Of a DNA stretch of 64,000 nt, positions 52,795 through 64,000 are shown piece after piece. Both the position numbers and the translations under genes were made by a program. The first letter of the stretch is position 1, and every line of letters begins with the position of its first letter. Origin of the DNA: Inonotus obliquus (lineage: Eukaryota > Basidiomycota > Agaricomycetes > Hymenochaetales > Hymenochaetaceae). Location of the stretch: assembly GCA_032164295.1 (NCBI GenBank), contig JAJHTX010000011.1, forward strand, positions 992,001 through 1,056,000, written 5' to 3'. Under the pieces are notes generated by a model. That model made no database searches, was not told the origin of the DNA, and saw nothing but the letters and a program-made list of their open reading frames with translations.

Positions 52795-54741
52795 ATGTTT
52801 ACAGAAACGCTTTTGAAAAACATGCCTTTATGGCTTTACGCTGGTCTCTTCGCTGCAGTCCTACTAGGATATCTTGTGCCTTACTTGGTTGACTCTCATA
52901 GCATTCGTTCAAATGGCGTGACCGGCCCGTTCCTCGCCAGACTTTCAGACGCATGGCTTGCCTGGGTCGCAGCGCAGGCGAACAGATCTATTATTGTGCA
53001 TGAACTGCACGGAAAGTATGGTGAGTGCTTTGTGCTATGTTACATTGGCCACAGCTCATGTCTGTTCAGGGCCTTTCGTACGTCTGGCACCCAACCATGT
53101 TTCCATTAGCGACCCGGAAGCTCTGCACATTGTCTACGGACACGGTAACGGAGCACTGAAATCCGACTTCTATGACGCATTCCTCTCGATTAGCCGCAGT
53201 ATTTTTACCACCCGGTCGCGGGCGGAACATACTAGAAAGCGCAAATTCGTTTCTCACGTATTCTCTCCAAAGGCTGTCTTAGAATTCGAACCAGTAATCC
53301 GCCTTCACATCGGAGAACTCCTCGAGCGGTGGGACAGACTTTGCGAAAGCGGCAGGAAGGGAGTTTCGGGAAGTGAAGGCGAGGCATCCTGGATTGGTCA
53401 CTCTGGACGTGTTTGGTTTAACTGTATGCCGTGGTTCAACTACTTAGCCTTCGACATTATTGGTATGCTTCTACTGGTTCTCACATCATAACTTCTCCTT
53501 AGTCATGTCTTCATAGGCGATCTAGCTTTCGGCTCTCCATTTGGCATGATTAATAATGCCCGAGACGCTGCTCCCGTAGCAGTGGACCAGAAAGCCACCA
53601 TGGCCGGTTATGCCCAAGCAACGAAGGGTATTGAGGATGACGCCCTACCTGTCTGCGAAGTCAAGGAAGTTCCAGCTGTGAAGATTCTGAATGGTCGATC
53701 CGAGTACTCCGCTTCGCTTGGTGTCCTTCCGCCTTGGGTGAGACCTCTGGCGCACCTTTTGCCGTTCTATGCGAGCGGCAGTAAGGCGGTGGAAGCTCTT
53801 GCAGGCATCGCCGTTGCCGCTGTTGCAAAGCGCCTTGCCTCCCCGACTGACCGTATTGACCTTTTGAGTAAGCTGCAACAAGGCAAAAATGAAGTTGGAA
53901 GACCTTTGGGCAGCGAGGAACTCTCTGCTGAAGCGCTTACGTTCCTCGTTGCTGGATCAGACACCACGGCAAAGTATGTGGCCCGATTCATGATTTTTGG
54001 GTGAAAAAAAGTATGTTGATGTTGCATTGATAGTACTGCATGTGCAATAGCCTATCACTTGGCAGCAAATCCTCGAGTGCAAGCCAAGTTGCAGAAAGAA
54101 CTCGACGAAGCTTTCGGAGTTGGTGAATCCGAAAATCCAGTTTCAACATACGAAAAGGCTAAGCGTCTGCCATACCTCGAGGCTGTGATTAACGAAGGTC
54201 TACGAGTCCATTCAACAGCCGGAATAGGACTCCCTCGCTTGGTTCCCGAAGGTGGTCTTTCTGTATGTGGAAAGACATTCCCGGAAGGCACAGTTCTCAG
54301 TGTTCCGACTTATACGATTCATCGTGACCCGGACGTGTGGGGAGCAGACGTTGATGTTTTTAGACCGGAGAGATGGTTCGAGCGTGATCAAGCGATTCTT
54401 CAGAAGGTATTCAATCCATTTTCGTTTGGACCAAGGTATGAGATGCATGAATATTTCCGAGTCATTAGCATACGGCTCATACTTTCTATCATAGGGCTTG
54501 CCTTGGTCGGAACCTTGCTATAACGGAGCAGTTACTCATTATCTCATCGATATTCCGTCGCTTTGACATTACACTTGAACAGCCGGGTACTTCGGTGAGT
54601 ATTCCTTCCGCCGCTTATTCACAGGATAGTTACTGAAGTATTCAACTTTGCAATGTTCCTCCACTTAAGCTCGAGATTCATGAAGGATTCATACGAAAGC
54701 CGATGGCCTGTCACATTGGCATGAAACGTCGCGATGTCTGA
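52795..54741 (+). CDS. Cytochrome P450, CYP53-like (benzoate 4-monooxygenase type)
   Basis: Six exons (52795-53020, 53070-53462, 53517-53973, 54034-54435, 54495-54594, 54670-54741) join in frame to 549 residues. An N-terminal membrane anchor (WLYAGLFAAVLLGYLVPYLV) places it in the ER. The I-helix AGSDTT, the K-helix E-x-x-R (EGLR in EAVINEGLRVHS) and the haem loop FSFGPRACLGRNLA with its Cys ligand are all present, split by intron 4. Features such as WLAWVAAQANRS, SPFGMI and STAGIGLPRLVPEGG recall fungal CYP53 enzymes that hydroxylate benzoate at C4. The family name is by resemblance only. Introns are 49-75 nt. The gene appears intact. Confidence 0.88.
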
Positions 54742-55613
54742 GCACGGGCGTATGGGCAGATCTATACACAGAATGAATATGTTATTTATCAGCCCTGAAG
54801 AATTTATCGCGCGCCGCGGCCATCGATATAGAGTTGTATTGTCATCAAGCTCCTAAATTTTTTCGCAAACATCAGAGAGGGCTTCAATCTCCTAGCAGAA
54901 CTAAGTACCGGTGGACAAAGAATGAACGCTACAATGAGACATCTCACAGTTCAGGTCAATGCAATTCGTGGCGTGGCTTGCCTCAATGCCTGTAATCATC
55001 ATCCATACCTAGTTCTTTTCGCCTACAATAATAACACGCAGGAACGAGTCTGTACGTATTCTTACCCGCACCACAATTTGATGAAATAGCTTGCATAAGC
55101 TGGTAGTGCTTCTTGTTCATCAAAGCAAAAGGGTTGTATGCCAGTTCGTCTCAGATTCTCAGATTAACCAATACCACTATTACGGTATTAAACAATATCT
55201 GATCTGAAGGGATATAGTCTTCCCGGTCCAATCCTACCAGTTGATTCGAGTGTCGACAGAAGTGATTGGCTTGTGTCTGTATATCTCATACGGTCTCGCT
55301 TATCTTCTTCTACTCATGCAGCTTGGATACAAGTAATCAATCCAAGTTTTGCTGGGCACATTTGGTGAGCTTCTAATCGAGGTACTTCGGAAACAGTTCA
55401 CAGGACTTTTCTCGAGAGACGAAGCTCGTACTTTTGCACATTAACTCATCAGTCAATATTTGAGATGATAGATACTACATTAGCCCAAGAATGGATTCCA
55501 AACAGAAAACGCCTATGCTTATAATACATTTTTCTTGACAATCATAAAATAACATCCCAGCGAAAAAAGGCAGTATCACTGTATTAGATATCAATCATCA
55601 AAGTTTCGTTACA
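54742..55613. other. Intergenic between convergent genes
   Basis: No gene supported; AT-richer sequence with no repeats shared with the rest of the window that I can see. Confidence 0.55.
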
Positions 55614-58600
55614 TCATTGTTTTGAGCCCCTTAAAAACGCTGCTACCACATCCAGGGGCAACCTACTATCCATGCTATTTCTTCGAGATGAAGATAGAGG
55701 ATCAACCGATAACCCTTCACTATTGCTCTGAAACTGACTCGGCATCGGTCGTAGATTCCCAGAACCAGAACCAGAAGCAACCTGGGAGTTCTCCAAACGC
55801 TCGGTAACTTCAAGAGCGAACGAAGGATGTAATAACATCGCAGGTGGATCAGGCGTAATCGTCCTCGGTGTACTATTCTCCGAATATCTCAAGTCGATAT
55901 AAGAGTTTCTCTGAGGTAGTTGGGGCTGTTGAATGGATGACCAAATTCGTACGGTACCATCGTGAGAACCTGTCGCGAACATGAATGGAGAAGAAACTGC
56001 GTGATTCCATGCTAAGCACGTCAGGTCATTGTCGATATCTTGGGCTTGGAATGAATGTAAGAGATAGCTGGTACGTCGGTCCCAGATATGTATGTCGCCC
56101 ACTTCATTAGAAACCGATCGAAACATCCGAGAAAGAATGCGAGGCAAAGAGTTCAAGTCAGCTGTGTGGAGACGATTTGGATGGGGCTGTGACTTACCTT
56201 TACCAGCACAAAGAACAAGCTGATCATCGTTCCCACCGAAATAACTCGGTCCGGCAAAGTCGACGGGAGATTTGGGCATATATGTGTGCACGAGTGACAT
56301 ACGGACTATGCTATTAGTCGTTTCGTTCGTCCTGTCCCTGACGGTTTCCAGTTTCCATAATTGTGGTGGAGCCTTGTTCTCGTAGCTGACCAGAGCTACG
56401 GAACCGTTCCGTGCTAGAGTAATGTCCCGGACTTCGTGTAAGATGGGGACTTGGCTGATGAGACGAGTCATTTGGTTTGCTTTGACGGGAACGTTTTGTA
56501 TAAGAACCTACTTCTCTATCTCCTTCCGATCGAGGTTGTAGACTTGATAATGAGTTACGATTTTATTAATAATAAGGTTGGTACTACATCGAAAGGACCT
56601 ACCAATGATCTGCTTCTCCTCTCTAGCCATACTTGGCTGCAGCCCAGTCGGAGATTCGGTCAAAGTCGCAACGCAAAGCATCCTTTGTTGATCGTTCGTA
56701 ATTGCAATATCATGAAGCATCATGCGCTCAAACGAATACGTGCTTAATATCTGAAAAGCTTTTATAAGAATTGCGCGTTTCGGGATGTGAAGGGCCACAT
56801 GACATGGGCAAGGCGTACGTTTCCATTTAGATCCTGTTTTTGCAAGTAATAAGTACGAGCAGGATAAATGAAGTGGCCCGCTACTCACTAACTTCACGAC
56901 CTCATTGCCTTCAACCGACAGGAAAGCTATTACACCAACGATCAAGCATCAGCTTATTATACTATACGATGATCACAATAGAATCCCTACCTTCGCCCTG
57001 TGGGAACCACGCTACTGATTGTATCGACCGAGCACGAGTGATCGTCTTCCGACAAACACCCGACTAGACCGATATCAGATAATCTAGATCTTCCTGCATT
57101 GAAAGATAACAACTCACATCCGTGGTCCAGATCTTCACTCCGCGTATCATCTTGGTCAGAAGAAGGTCGCCGTTTGGGGACCTAGATTCCAATAGTGTTA
57201 GACCATGACCCGAACTTCCAAGAATCGCACTGTTGTGCTGTACCATGCGACCTGACCAACGAAGCCTTGCGGATGCGCCAAGATACGGTGAGGTTGCATG
57301 AAATCCTAAAAATAGGATTCCCACCTCGTCAATCAATCATATCATAATCGGGCTGGCCAAGAAAAGAGGCAAACCTTGACTTTGAAGATCAGGCACGTCC
57401 GGTCCCAACTGTATGACTTGCCATGAATGAATATTCTTCCGACCACTTGGCAATAACATACCTGCACGTGGCCAAGAATTCTCCGTTGGGGCTAAATTGC
57501 AAATGCCTGACAAGAGCAGTATGTGGTTGGAATAGTTGCAAAGGTTGCAAACTCTTCAGAGCCGGGATGAGGCTTGCAACGCGCGCAGCACCTCTCGTGT
57601 TCGACGGAAGAATATAGTCATCACTTCCTGGTGTAAGCGCACCATACGATTTCGCGCGCTCCTTTCCCGATTTCGTTGGTCCACTTCCAGCAGGAGGAGC
57701 AATGGGAGAGTTTGCGCCAAGAGCTCTGTGGGTGGAAATAACGCTCCGGATGAGAGTCGCAAATCGGCGTCGACCCGCACCTTCATTACGACTAGAACTT
57801 GGACCAGTGGGGCCTGAAGTTCCTGCACCTGATGTAGCTGTGGAAGAGGACGTCCCGGGTTGATTACATTCCGTAGCTGCGATCGTCTCAGACGCAGCAA
57901 GGCTAAGAGACGCGGCGGAAGTGGAAGCCGGGTGCGGAACAGGCGTAGAAGCTTCAGGGCTCGCAGGACTCAATGGACTAGTCGGTGTTGGTGATCCTAC
58001 ACGCTCCGTCCCTGATTCCGAGGATAGCCTTCGTGTATGTGAGGTAGCGGCCGAAAGCAACAGTCGCGCCGGTGATGTCGTCTTTTCACGAACATTTTCT
58101 GCATCTGCTATCCCCACATCTTCTTTCTTCAGTGCTTTTTGCGCTACCAACATGAGCTTTTTCCCGAATTTGCTAAACCCTTCACCAAAGCAATTCAGTC
58201 CACGATTCGCGGACTTATACGCACGCTTCACAGATTTGATAGGTACAATAAACAACCATCTGACCCATCTCTTCCTACGCATCTTCTGGCGTTTCTCGTA
58301 AAGTACGTCCATTAACCACTTCTTGCCCAAATGTCGTGAAAACGTCCACCGTTCAAAGATAAACCACGCCGACACAGCTATAAGTCCGAAAGAGCTGAAA
58401 ATCGTGAAGATAGTTGTCAATGCTGACGTGACGAAGCTCTATTAGTGGACATAATCTCCGTTAATAAGTGTAGAAATCAGGCGGTGAGAGAACGCACCTG
58501 GTTAGAAGAATATGCGAATAGACAGAGACCGACGGAAAATGCCGCGACGGAGAAGACCAAGAAGATCAAGGGGCTTCGCTTGATCCATATTAGGACCCAC

Positions 58601-60375
58601 CATGGAACGCGATGCCCTGGAGATCGGCTTCGTCGAAGTCAGTAGGGTTGCCCATAGGAATGTGGAAACGCAGTATTTACTATATAGCTTGTTTCCACGT
58701 AACGCCAAGTAAACTGTTTACCGCACTTGCAATACTGAAAACAAGTGAGATGAACCAAAATGAATTGACAGCGTCCGCGACCGGGTTTCCGACGGTTTCA
58801 AAAGAGAACTGTAAAGTTGTTGCTGTGACCGCGGAGAAGAATGTAGCAACTGTACTCAGGTTCAGAAGATTGTCCGCCGCGTGTTGTTGCGCGAAGCGGA
58901 TTGTCGGTATACCTGCCGCGGGACGGTCAGAGGAGGTAATTAATGAAAATCCCTAGTCACGACATACCGATTTCGAGGAACATTTGCAGCGAGGAAGTGA
59001 TACTATCCAAATGATCTCCCATTTCCCCGCAAAGATCATGCACATAGCGCTGCACGGCAGGATACCGGAACTGCCCTGTTCTATGTTCATATGAGAAGTC
59101 TTTGTGCTCGTGAACTTAACGCCATACCCTCGTATGTCTTCAAGCAGGACGCCCAATACTGCAAAAACAACGACATGAGTTATAAGGGACTGGGGAATGA
59201 ATTTAAGGTACACTCACCTTCAAGTCCGCTTCAAACGAATTCATCGAATTATTGACAGCTTCATCCGTAAACTCAGGAAACTCATTCAGGCTCTTCAAAA
59301 ATGTCTTGATATCCTTCGCAAACTCTTCCAACTGCTCAGGAAAGTCTTCCACATCTAGAATACGAGGTAACGTGGGCCTAGCGACATGTGGCAAGCGCTT
59401 AAGGGGTTTCCGATGGCCAGTAGACGTGGAAGACTCCTCCGTACGATGCCGTTGGTCCAATAATTGGTCCGCAGTCTGTCGCGGCACCCTACGGAAGATA
59501 TTTGCCGCATTATCACGAAAGAGGAAAAGAACCTGTACGATTCGTTCGCGTAGGTGGAACGCGGAGGATAAGATACCCACGGAGGAACCAAGTTGCCGCG
59601 TTGCGTTGGCGAAGTTGCGTAGTTCACGGTCGAGGTTGTTGATACGCCTACAAACATATATTCAGATGAATGATACCAATCTTGCTTCAAAGACGGGATA
59701 TTCCTACTTTTGAAATTTGAAGAACGTTTCAGCGCCGAATTTTTGAAGTTGTTCATCTGCACCTTCGGTTGCTAAAAGTCGTGTGTAGCCACGATAATTT
59801 GCTGAAGATACAGGCGTTGCTCACGTTCTTCATGCTTTTCGCTCTTTGATTGATATGCAGAATCTGAAGGGCGTCATAATCGTAAAATTATTAACATCTT
59901 GCGGTCAAACTTCAAAAAGATTCTGTGTACACACCACGAAGTGGCGAATCCCCTTCCTTTTGTAGCTCCGCCAGAATATCCAACAAGCTGAGCAACGTCT
60001 GTTTTCGTCTCGTATCAATCTCTGGCTTTTGCTTCTGCTCCTTTCTTGTGGGAGTCGTTGTACCAGGAGGACCGCTGCCGCTACCGACGTGCGGTCCCCT
60101 TGAGCTCGATGGCTCGCTAGGATATGAGCCTGCACCCGATGAACTAGTGGGTGGCTGCACTACAAATACATCTCAACATGTCAACGCACAGAACTATTAC
60201 AGAAAATGGTAGTGCTCACATCTATTTGAACTACTACCAGCCATCCCGATCCAGCTGTCAACCCTCTATTGCCTCTATCCGTCGTCGTAATATCTCTTTT
60301 AGCGTTCGTCAAACACTTGTTGTACAACTCGTGAAGAAAAATCGTCAAAGCGGGGAAATCGTCAGGTTCGTACAA
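55614..60375 (-). CDS. Large membrane protein with C-terminal WD40 repeats
   Basis: A chain of exons on the minus strand reads as one protein. N-terminal part: YEPDDFPALTIFLHELYNKC, a Ser/Pro linker, RKQTLLSLLDILAELQKEG, then a helical region (RINNLDRELRNFANATRQLG, LRERIVQVLFLFRDNAANIF). Middle: two or more membrane segments (IFLVFSVAAFSVGLCLFAYS, TTIFTIFSSFGLIAVSAWFI) and a basic loop. C-terminal part: WD40-like repeats (HTALVRHLQFSPNGEFLATC, GDIHIWDRRTSYLLHSFQAQ, FATGSHDGTVRIWSS) with DITLARNGSVALVSYENKAP, wording that recalls Gid7/WDR26 propellers. Exon borders are only partly certain. The 5' end near 60375 starts on TTG with no in-frame ATG before a stop, so a short first exon is probably missed. 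Function is not known to me. Confidence 0.6.
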
Positions 60376-61133
60376 TGTGTCAGTCGTAGAGATGATGGAA
60401 GTAAAAGCAAAAGAAGAGTTGCGGGCGCCTTTTTATGAGACGAAACGAGGCATGCCAGATGGTTAATGGCAAGAAGTTGGCCTCGAGTTTATGCGACCCT
60501 GAAATAGAATAGAACGAAGATTCTCATGACCTTTCTCCTTTCTCCCTCCATTATTTAGCCGCTATTCTGAAATTCGAAATAGTTGGCTTTTCTTCAGACT
60601 CGTGAGTATTGATATGAACACGCGTTGATTTGTGATTGATTTCCATCCCATTGATAGTGGCGAGGTGAGTGATTGAAAAACCACGAGAGAAAGAAATATA
60701 TGTAGGACGATCAAGGTTATGTAATCAAACTAGACCATGATCCAGTCCCTAACAAATTACTTAGTACCAGTACTTTGGCTAACGCTTGACCTTGGCTACC
60801 ATACTGAAAGAAATTAGGCATGTTCGTCGTTTTTCCATTCAAGATGGAGTCGACAGATAGTTGAGCCAAACACACAAGAAATACTATGTACTTAGCTATT
60901 TGGCTGGCCTGCCATTCGCCATCTAATACATATACACATGAAAACCACTGGCTTCATGCTGATCGAAGCATCCATGATTCCCAACCAAGAAAGAATATAC
61001 CACCTTGAAGGACCAAGAGGAGAGAAAGAGACAAGTCGAAAGCCGAAAGCAAAATCGACAGCAGAAAGGACAACGAGGAGTGACAAGCTTTACTGATAAC
61101 AAACAGCAAGAAAAGCAGATGCAAGTTAACAAG
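60376..61133. other. Intergenic, no gene seen
   Basis: It holds the promoter of the membrane/WD40 gene and the 3' end of the next gene. Weak open frames here lack protein-like features. Confidence 0.5.
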
Positions 61134-64000
61134 TTACGATCGTTGCAACCATCCGGTCAACAATCCCGTCATCACGCGTACACCCATCGGATAAGCTGTG
61201 TTACTTTCCTTCAGTAACGAAGCGAGTCTTTGGCACACGTCACGAGGGTATAGCAATCGTTCTGCTTGGGGGAATCCCGGATGTCTTTGTAGGATGCTTT
61301 CCAGGTTGAGCTGAGAATGCGGTGAGCCCGGTGGGCTCCGAATTGGTGTAGAAACGCCGTTCTCCAACCCAGCTCGTAGGATTTTGAACTGCACTTTTGA
61401 TGCATTCACGGTACCTGTCCGTGGCAGTGCGTATTGTGCTGTTGTCGCGTACGAAAGGCGGATTCGAGGATTGAAGATCCGTATCTGTAGAAGTAGTGCG
61501 TTAGTTATGAACAAGGTGGGTAGGAAGTGGATCTATTGTACCAATATTCTTGGTCGTTCTTCCTCCTCATCCAGGATGACAAAATGATACGTAGCGTGAG
61601 CACGGACGAACTCCATCATATCTTCCAGAATGAAAGCTGCGAATGGCACACGAAGTGGTCTACACGCACAATTCATTACTTGTTCTAATCCAAGAGGCAA
61701 AACATGTAACTTACTCATACGTCTGACTAACAGGTCGTATTGCATATTTCGGTATGCGATACACGGATCCAGATCCCTCGCTATCCGTAGAAGGGGCACG
61801 ATATCGACCAACAATTGCACCGCATATGCATTGCACGCGTCTCCACTCGTCTCCCTGAAATCAAAACAAACTCGTCAGTACATCATCATCCCATTTATCA
61901 TGAGTGTGAATGAAAAAGTGTATCGTATAATCCTGTGTCCTCAAGAGTAGCTCCCAGACAGTATACCTTGAGAACCTGAGAGTTGTTAACTGGAGAACGC
62001 GGCCACACTCGAAAGTGTAGCCGCTTACTCTTGGACGTTTTGTATCAGCCGAAAGTTTTGCTTGACCATGTACCAACCCGGCGAGGAAAGGCTTCAACCA
62101 GAGGAAACCGACTCGGGACTCGGGTTTCTCAGTGGTCTCCACCTCTCACAGACCATAGCCGGAACATTGCCCACTGGTAGATGCGATCCAGCGTCGGCCT
62201 TCTTTTTCGTCCGACAACCAAAGAGAAAAAAGGAGAAATGAGAGAAGTAATTCATACCTTAGCACTTTCAAGAATCGTCAGATTCGAGGAATTCACCGAT
62301 GATTCATGGAAAATGAAGTAACTTCCTCCAACGAACACCTGTCCAGCTTCCGGCCAGAATCCCCTTGTGTGCCTTGCCACCCGCTCCGTAAGTCTTTGGT
62401 CCGTATGACACATCCACGACTCAAGCAACTCAGCCCAGTGCTCTGAGGGTAGGTCGAGGTACGTCAACTTCTCTGTCGGCTGACTGGATGAATGTGTCTG
62501 GGACTGCACCATCGTCGATGAGCACGAGGCGCAAATGAAGAACGTAGGATCCAACTGTGATACTTGTTCTGCATCGAGTAGTCCCGAGTGTATATTGCCA
62601 TCACCATTCTCGAACACGTCTCGTTGGTTCGGAGAACCGCTGGAAAGGGACGTCGGAGATGAGGAGCAACGGGAAACAGAGGAGGATGAAGGATGAGAAA
62701 CCGGTGTCGATGTAGAATTGCGAAAGGATATTTTGATCTCGTAATGTCCACCCTGTACTTGGACAATGGATTTTCCTGCAGGGACAGGTAATGGCAGGCC
62801 GAGAGGTGCGGAATAGTTTGATCCACTTTTAAGGACGAGCTTATCACCGAGAGTCGGGTCGCCAACACCTGGTATAACCTCGGCCTCGAGGTCAAAGCCC
62901 ATGGTCAGCCCTTCATCGACACCCACGAAAACGACAACGCGATTTAAGTTTTCGAGATGCTCCGCTACATACCGCACAGTTAAACCTATTAAACACGATT
63001 GGGTTAGCCGAAACTCTAGAAAGGTGGCAATCATGGGAAATCTACGCACGCTTCACGGGGGTCGCACTATCTGTTGCAGCCTGGGAAAGGCGCGACGAAG
63101 ATGATGACCGACTTAAAGAAGGGATCAACCAAGCAAGAGGTGGAGCTGACAGGCTCCTACTCCTTTTCGTCAGAGCTTTGAAATGCTTCTTGCTTGCCTT
63201 CAGACTTTCCAGAGAAGGAGCAGCCTTTGGTGCCTTCGGTGGCGGGGGAGGTTCTTTGACAATTTCGGATAAGGTCAGAAGTGCGTCTGGATCACGCTCA
63301 AATTCCTGCTGAAACTCTTCGGGGACCCTCTCGCGTATGAACTCTGGAAGCGAAAGCAGGGCATCACCGTCTTTTATTTCTTCAGATTGGAAGGTCGCGT
63401 CCTGCGAATCTATCCGTCGGGAATGAGAATGTGTCAAGAGATGCTCGACGAATGCATCACGCTGTCGACGGAAGTCAGCATATGAATGGAGGAACGAGCA
63501 ACATAATAAAGTAATACCCTTGCTTTGTCCCTCTGTTCTGAACTCTCAAGGCGCGTCTTCATATCATGGTCGAGCTCAACAGACTGATCGTTCATTCGCC
63601 TACTTGATGCCTTGCTGACGAGATCAAGAAGTTTCTCAAGCTCGCGCGTATCTTTCTCCCTCTCCTTGCCTTTACCCGAAAGCCGAGCGCGCTCTAGTTC
63701 GTCAACTTTACTCTTCCGCAGTTCAACACGTTGATTGTGCAATTGTGGAGCGACCAAATACAGTCGGTCAATTGCCATCGTAACTGCGTCGAGGTCCATC
63801 CGCATTTTCTCATTTGAGGCATCAGAACTCTGTTGGTGTTGATGAGAATGTGATGGCCCTTTCTCTTTCTCCTGTTGCGGACCGTCCGGGTACTCGTATT
63901 CCGGAGGTAGCAAGGACTCGTCATCAGCATGGTAATAAGCATCGTACTCCGGAGGTAGAACATCAGGATAGGGACTCGGTGCTGGTTCGTTCCGCTGCCG
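61134..64000 (-). CDS. UBE3D-like (HECT_2) protein with long N-terminal extension, 5' partial
   Basis: The stop is at 61134; the 5' end is beyond the window. The C-terminal half carries the features of the HECT-like E2-binding family (UBE3D): a sheet region (GKSIVQVQGGHYEIKISF), a Cys pair FICASCSSTMV, the block YLDLPSEHWAELLESWMCHTDQ, EAGQVFVGGSYFIFHESS, and a C-terminal ARP-like LPRTGTVNASKVQFKIL. Such proteins bind E2 enzymes and are linked to ubiquitin transfer. The N-terminal part (PPEYEYPDGPQQ, AIDRLYLVAPQLHNQRVELR, ELEKLLDLVSKASSRRM, LPEFIRERVPEEFQQEF) joins it by a 67-nt intron at about 63033-62975 (TPVKR to LTVRYVAEHLENL in frame). If that splice is wrong, these are two genes, the left one starting near 63049. 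Confidence 0.65.

Overview
The window looks like nuclear DNA of a filamentous basidiomycete, probably an Agaricomycete. Genes carry many 50-85 nt GT-AG introns. The recognisable host genes (GDT1-type Golgi transporter, Tps2-type trehalose phosphatase, RUD3-type golgin, GH1 beta-glucosidase, CYP53-like P450, UBE3D-like protein) are fungal. The repeats are typical fungal Ty3/gypsy chromoviruses, Ty1/copia and hAT-like elements. I cannot name the species.

Layout. 1-3835: a minisatellite, LTR-like sequence, and the 3' end of a chromovirus whose LTR holds another solo LTR; it cuts off a small gene at 3836-4055. 4327-5452: GDT1 on the minus strand. 5453-41391: about 36 kb of nested transposons and rearranged local duplications separating GDT1 from TPS2 (41392-44254, plus strand). 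This interval carries fragments of both flanking genes, two copies of a tandem-exon gene, three copies of a hAT-like element (TAGGGTTGCC ends, 8-bp target duplications), a full gypsy element, a full copia element, three solo LTRs sitting in CCGG sites, a fold-back element with an inner MITE, and a 449-bp solo LTR. 44255-64000 is ordinary gene-dense sequence: a secreted Thr/Pro-rich protein, RUD3, a GH1 enzyme with an in-frame stop, a CYP53-like P450, a membrane/WD40 protein and a UBE3D-like gene running off the right edge.

Most notable. (1) Two diverged 1.6-kb elements (12683-14296, inside gypsy; 27631-29218, inside copia) have TG...CA ends, 5-bp target duplications and the same layout: an intact ~260-codon CxxC ORF just inside the 5' end, then a TATA box, then 0.4-0.5 kb. 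They look like solo LTRs carrying a gene in U3. (2) A gene built of symmetrical phase-1 exons of ~64-74 codons separated by nearly identical 55-57 nt introns, present as an intact copy (38237-39174) and a broken copy (9064-9098 plus 22095-23653). Introns are far better conserved than exons. (3) The two hAT copies at 9099 and 23662 carry exchanged target duplications, which shows that 19466-23661 was inverted by recombination between them. Undoing this inversion also restores the reading frame of exon 1 of the broken gene. (4) A shared chimeric junction joins TPS2 codon ~20 to antisense GDT1 codon ~7, as expected if the divergent GDT1-TPS2 intergenic region was tandemly duplicated before the transposons arrived.

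All calls rest on reading the sequence. No database search was possible, so family names are from motif recognition and exon borders were chosen by hand from reading frame and splice consensus.
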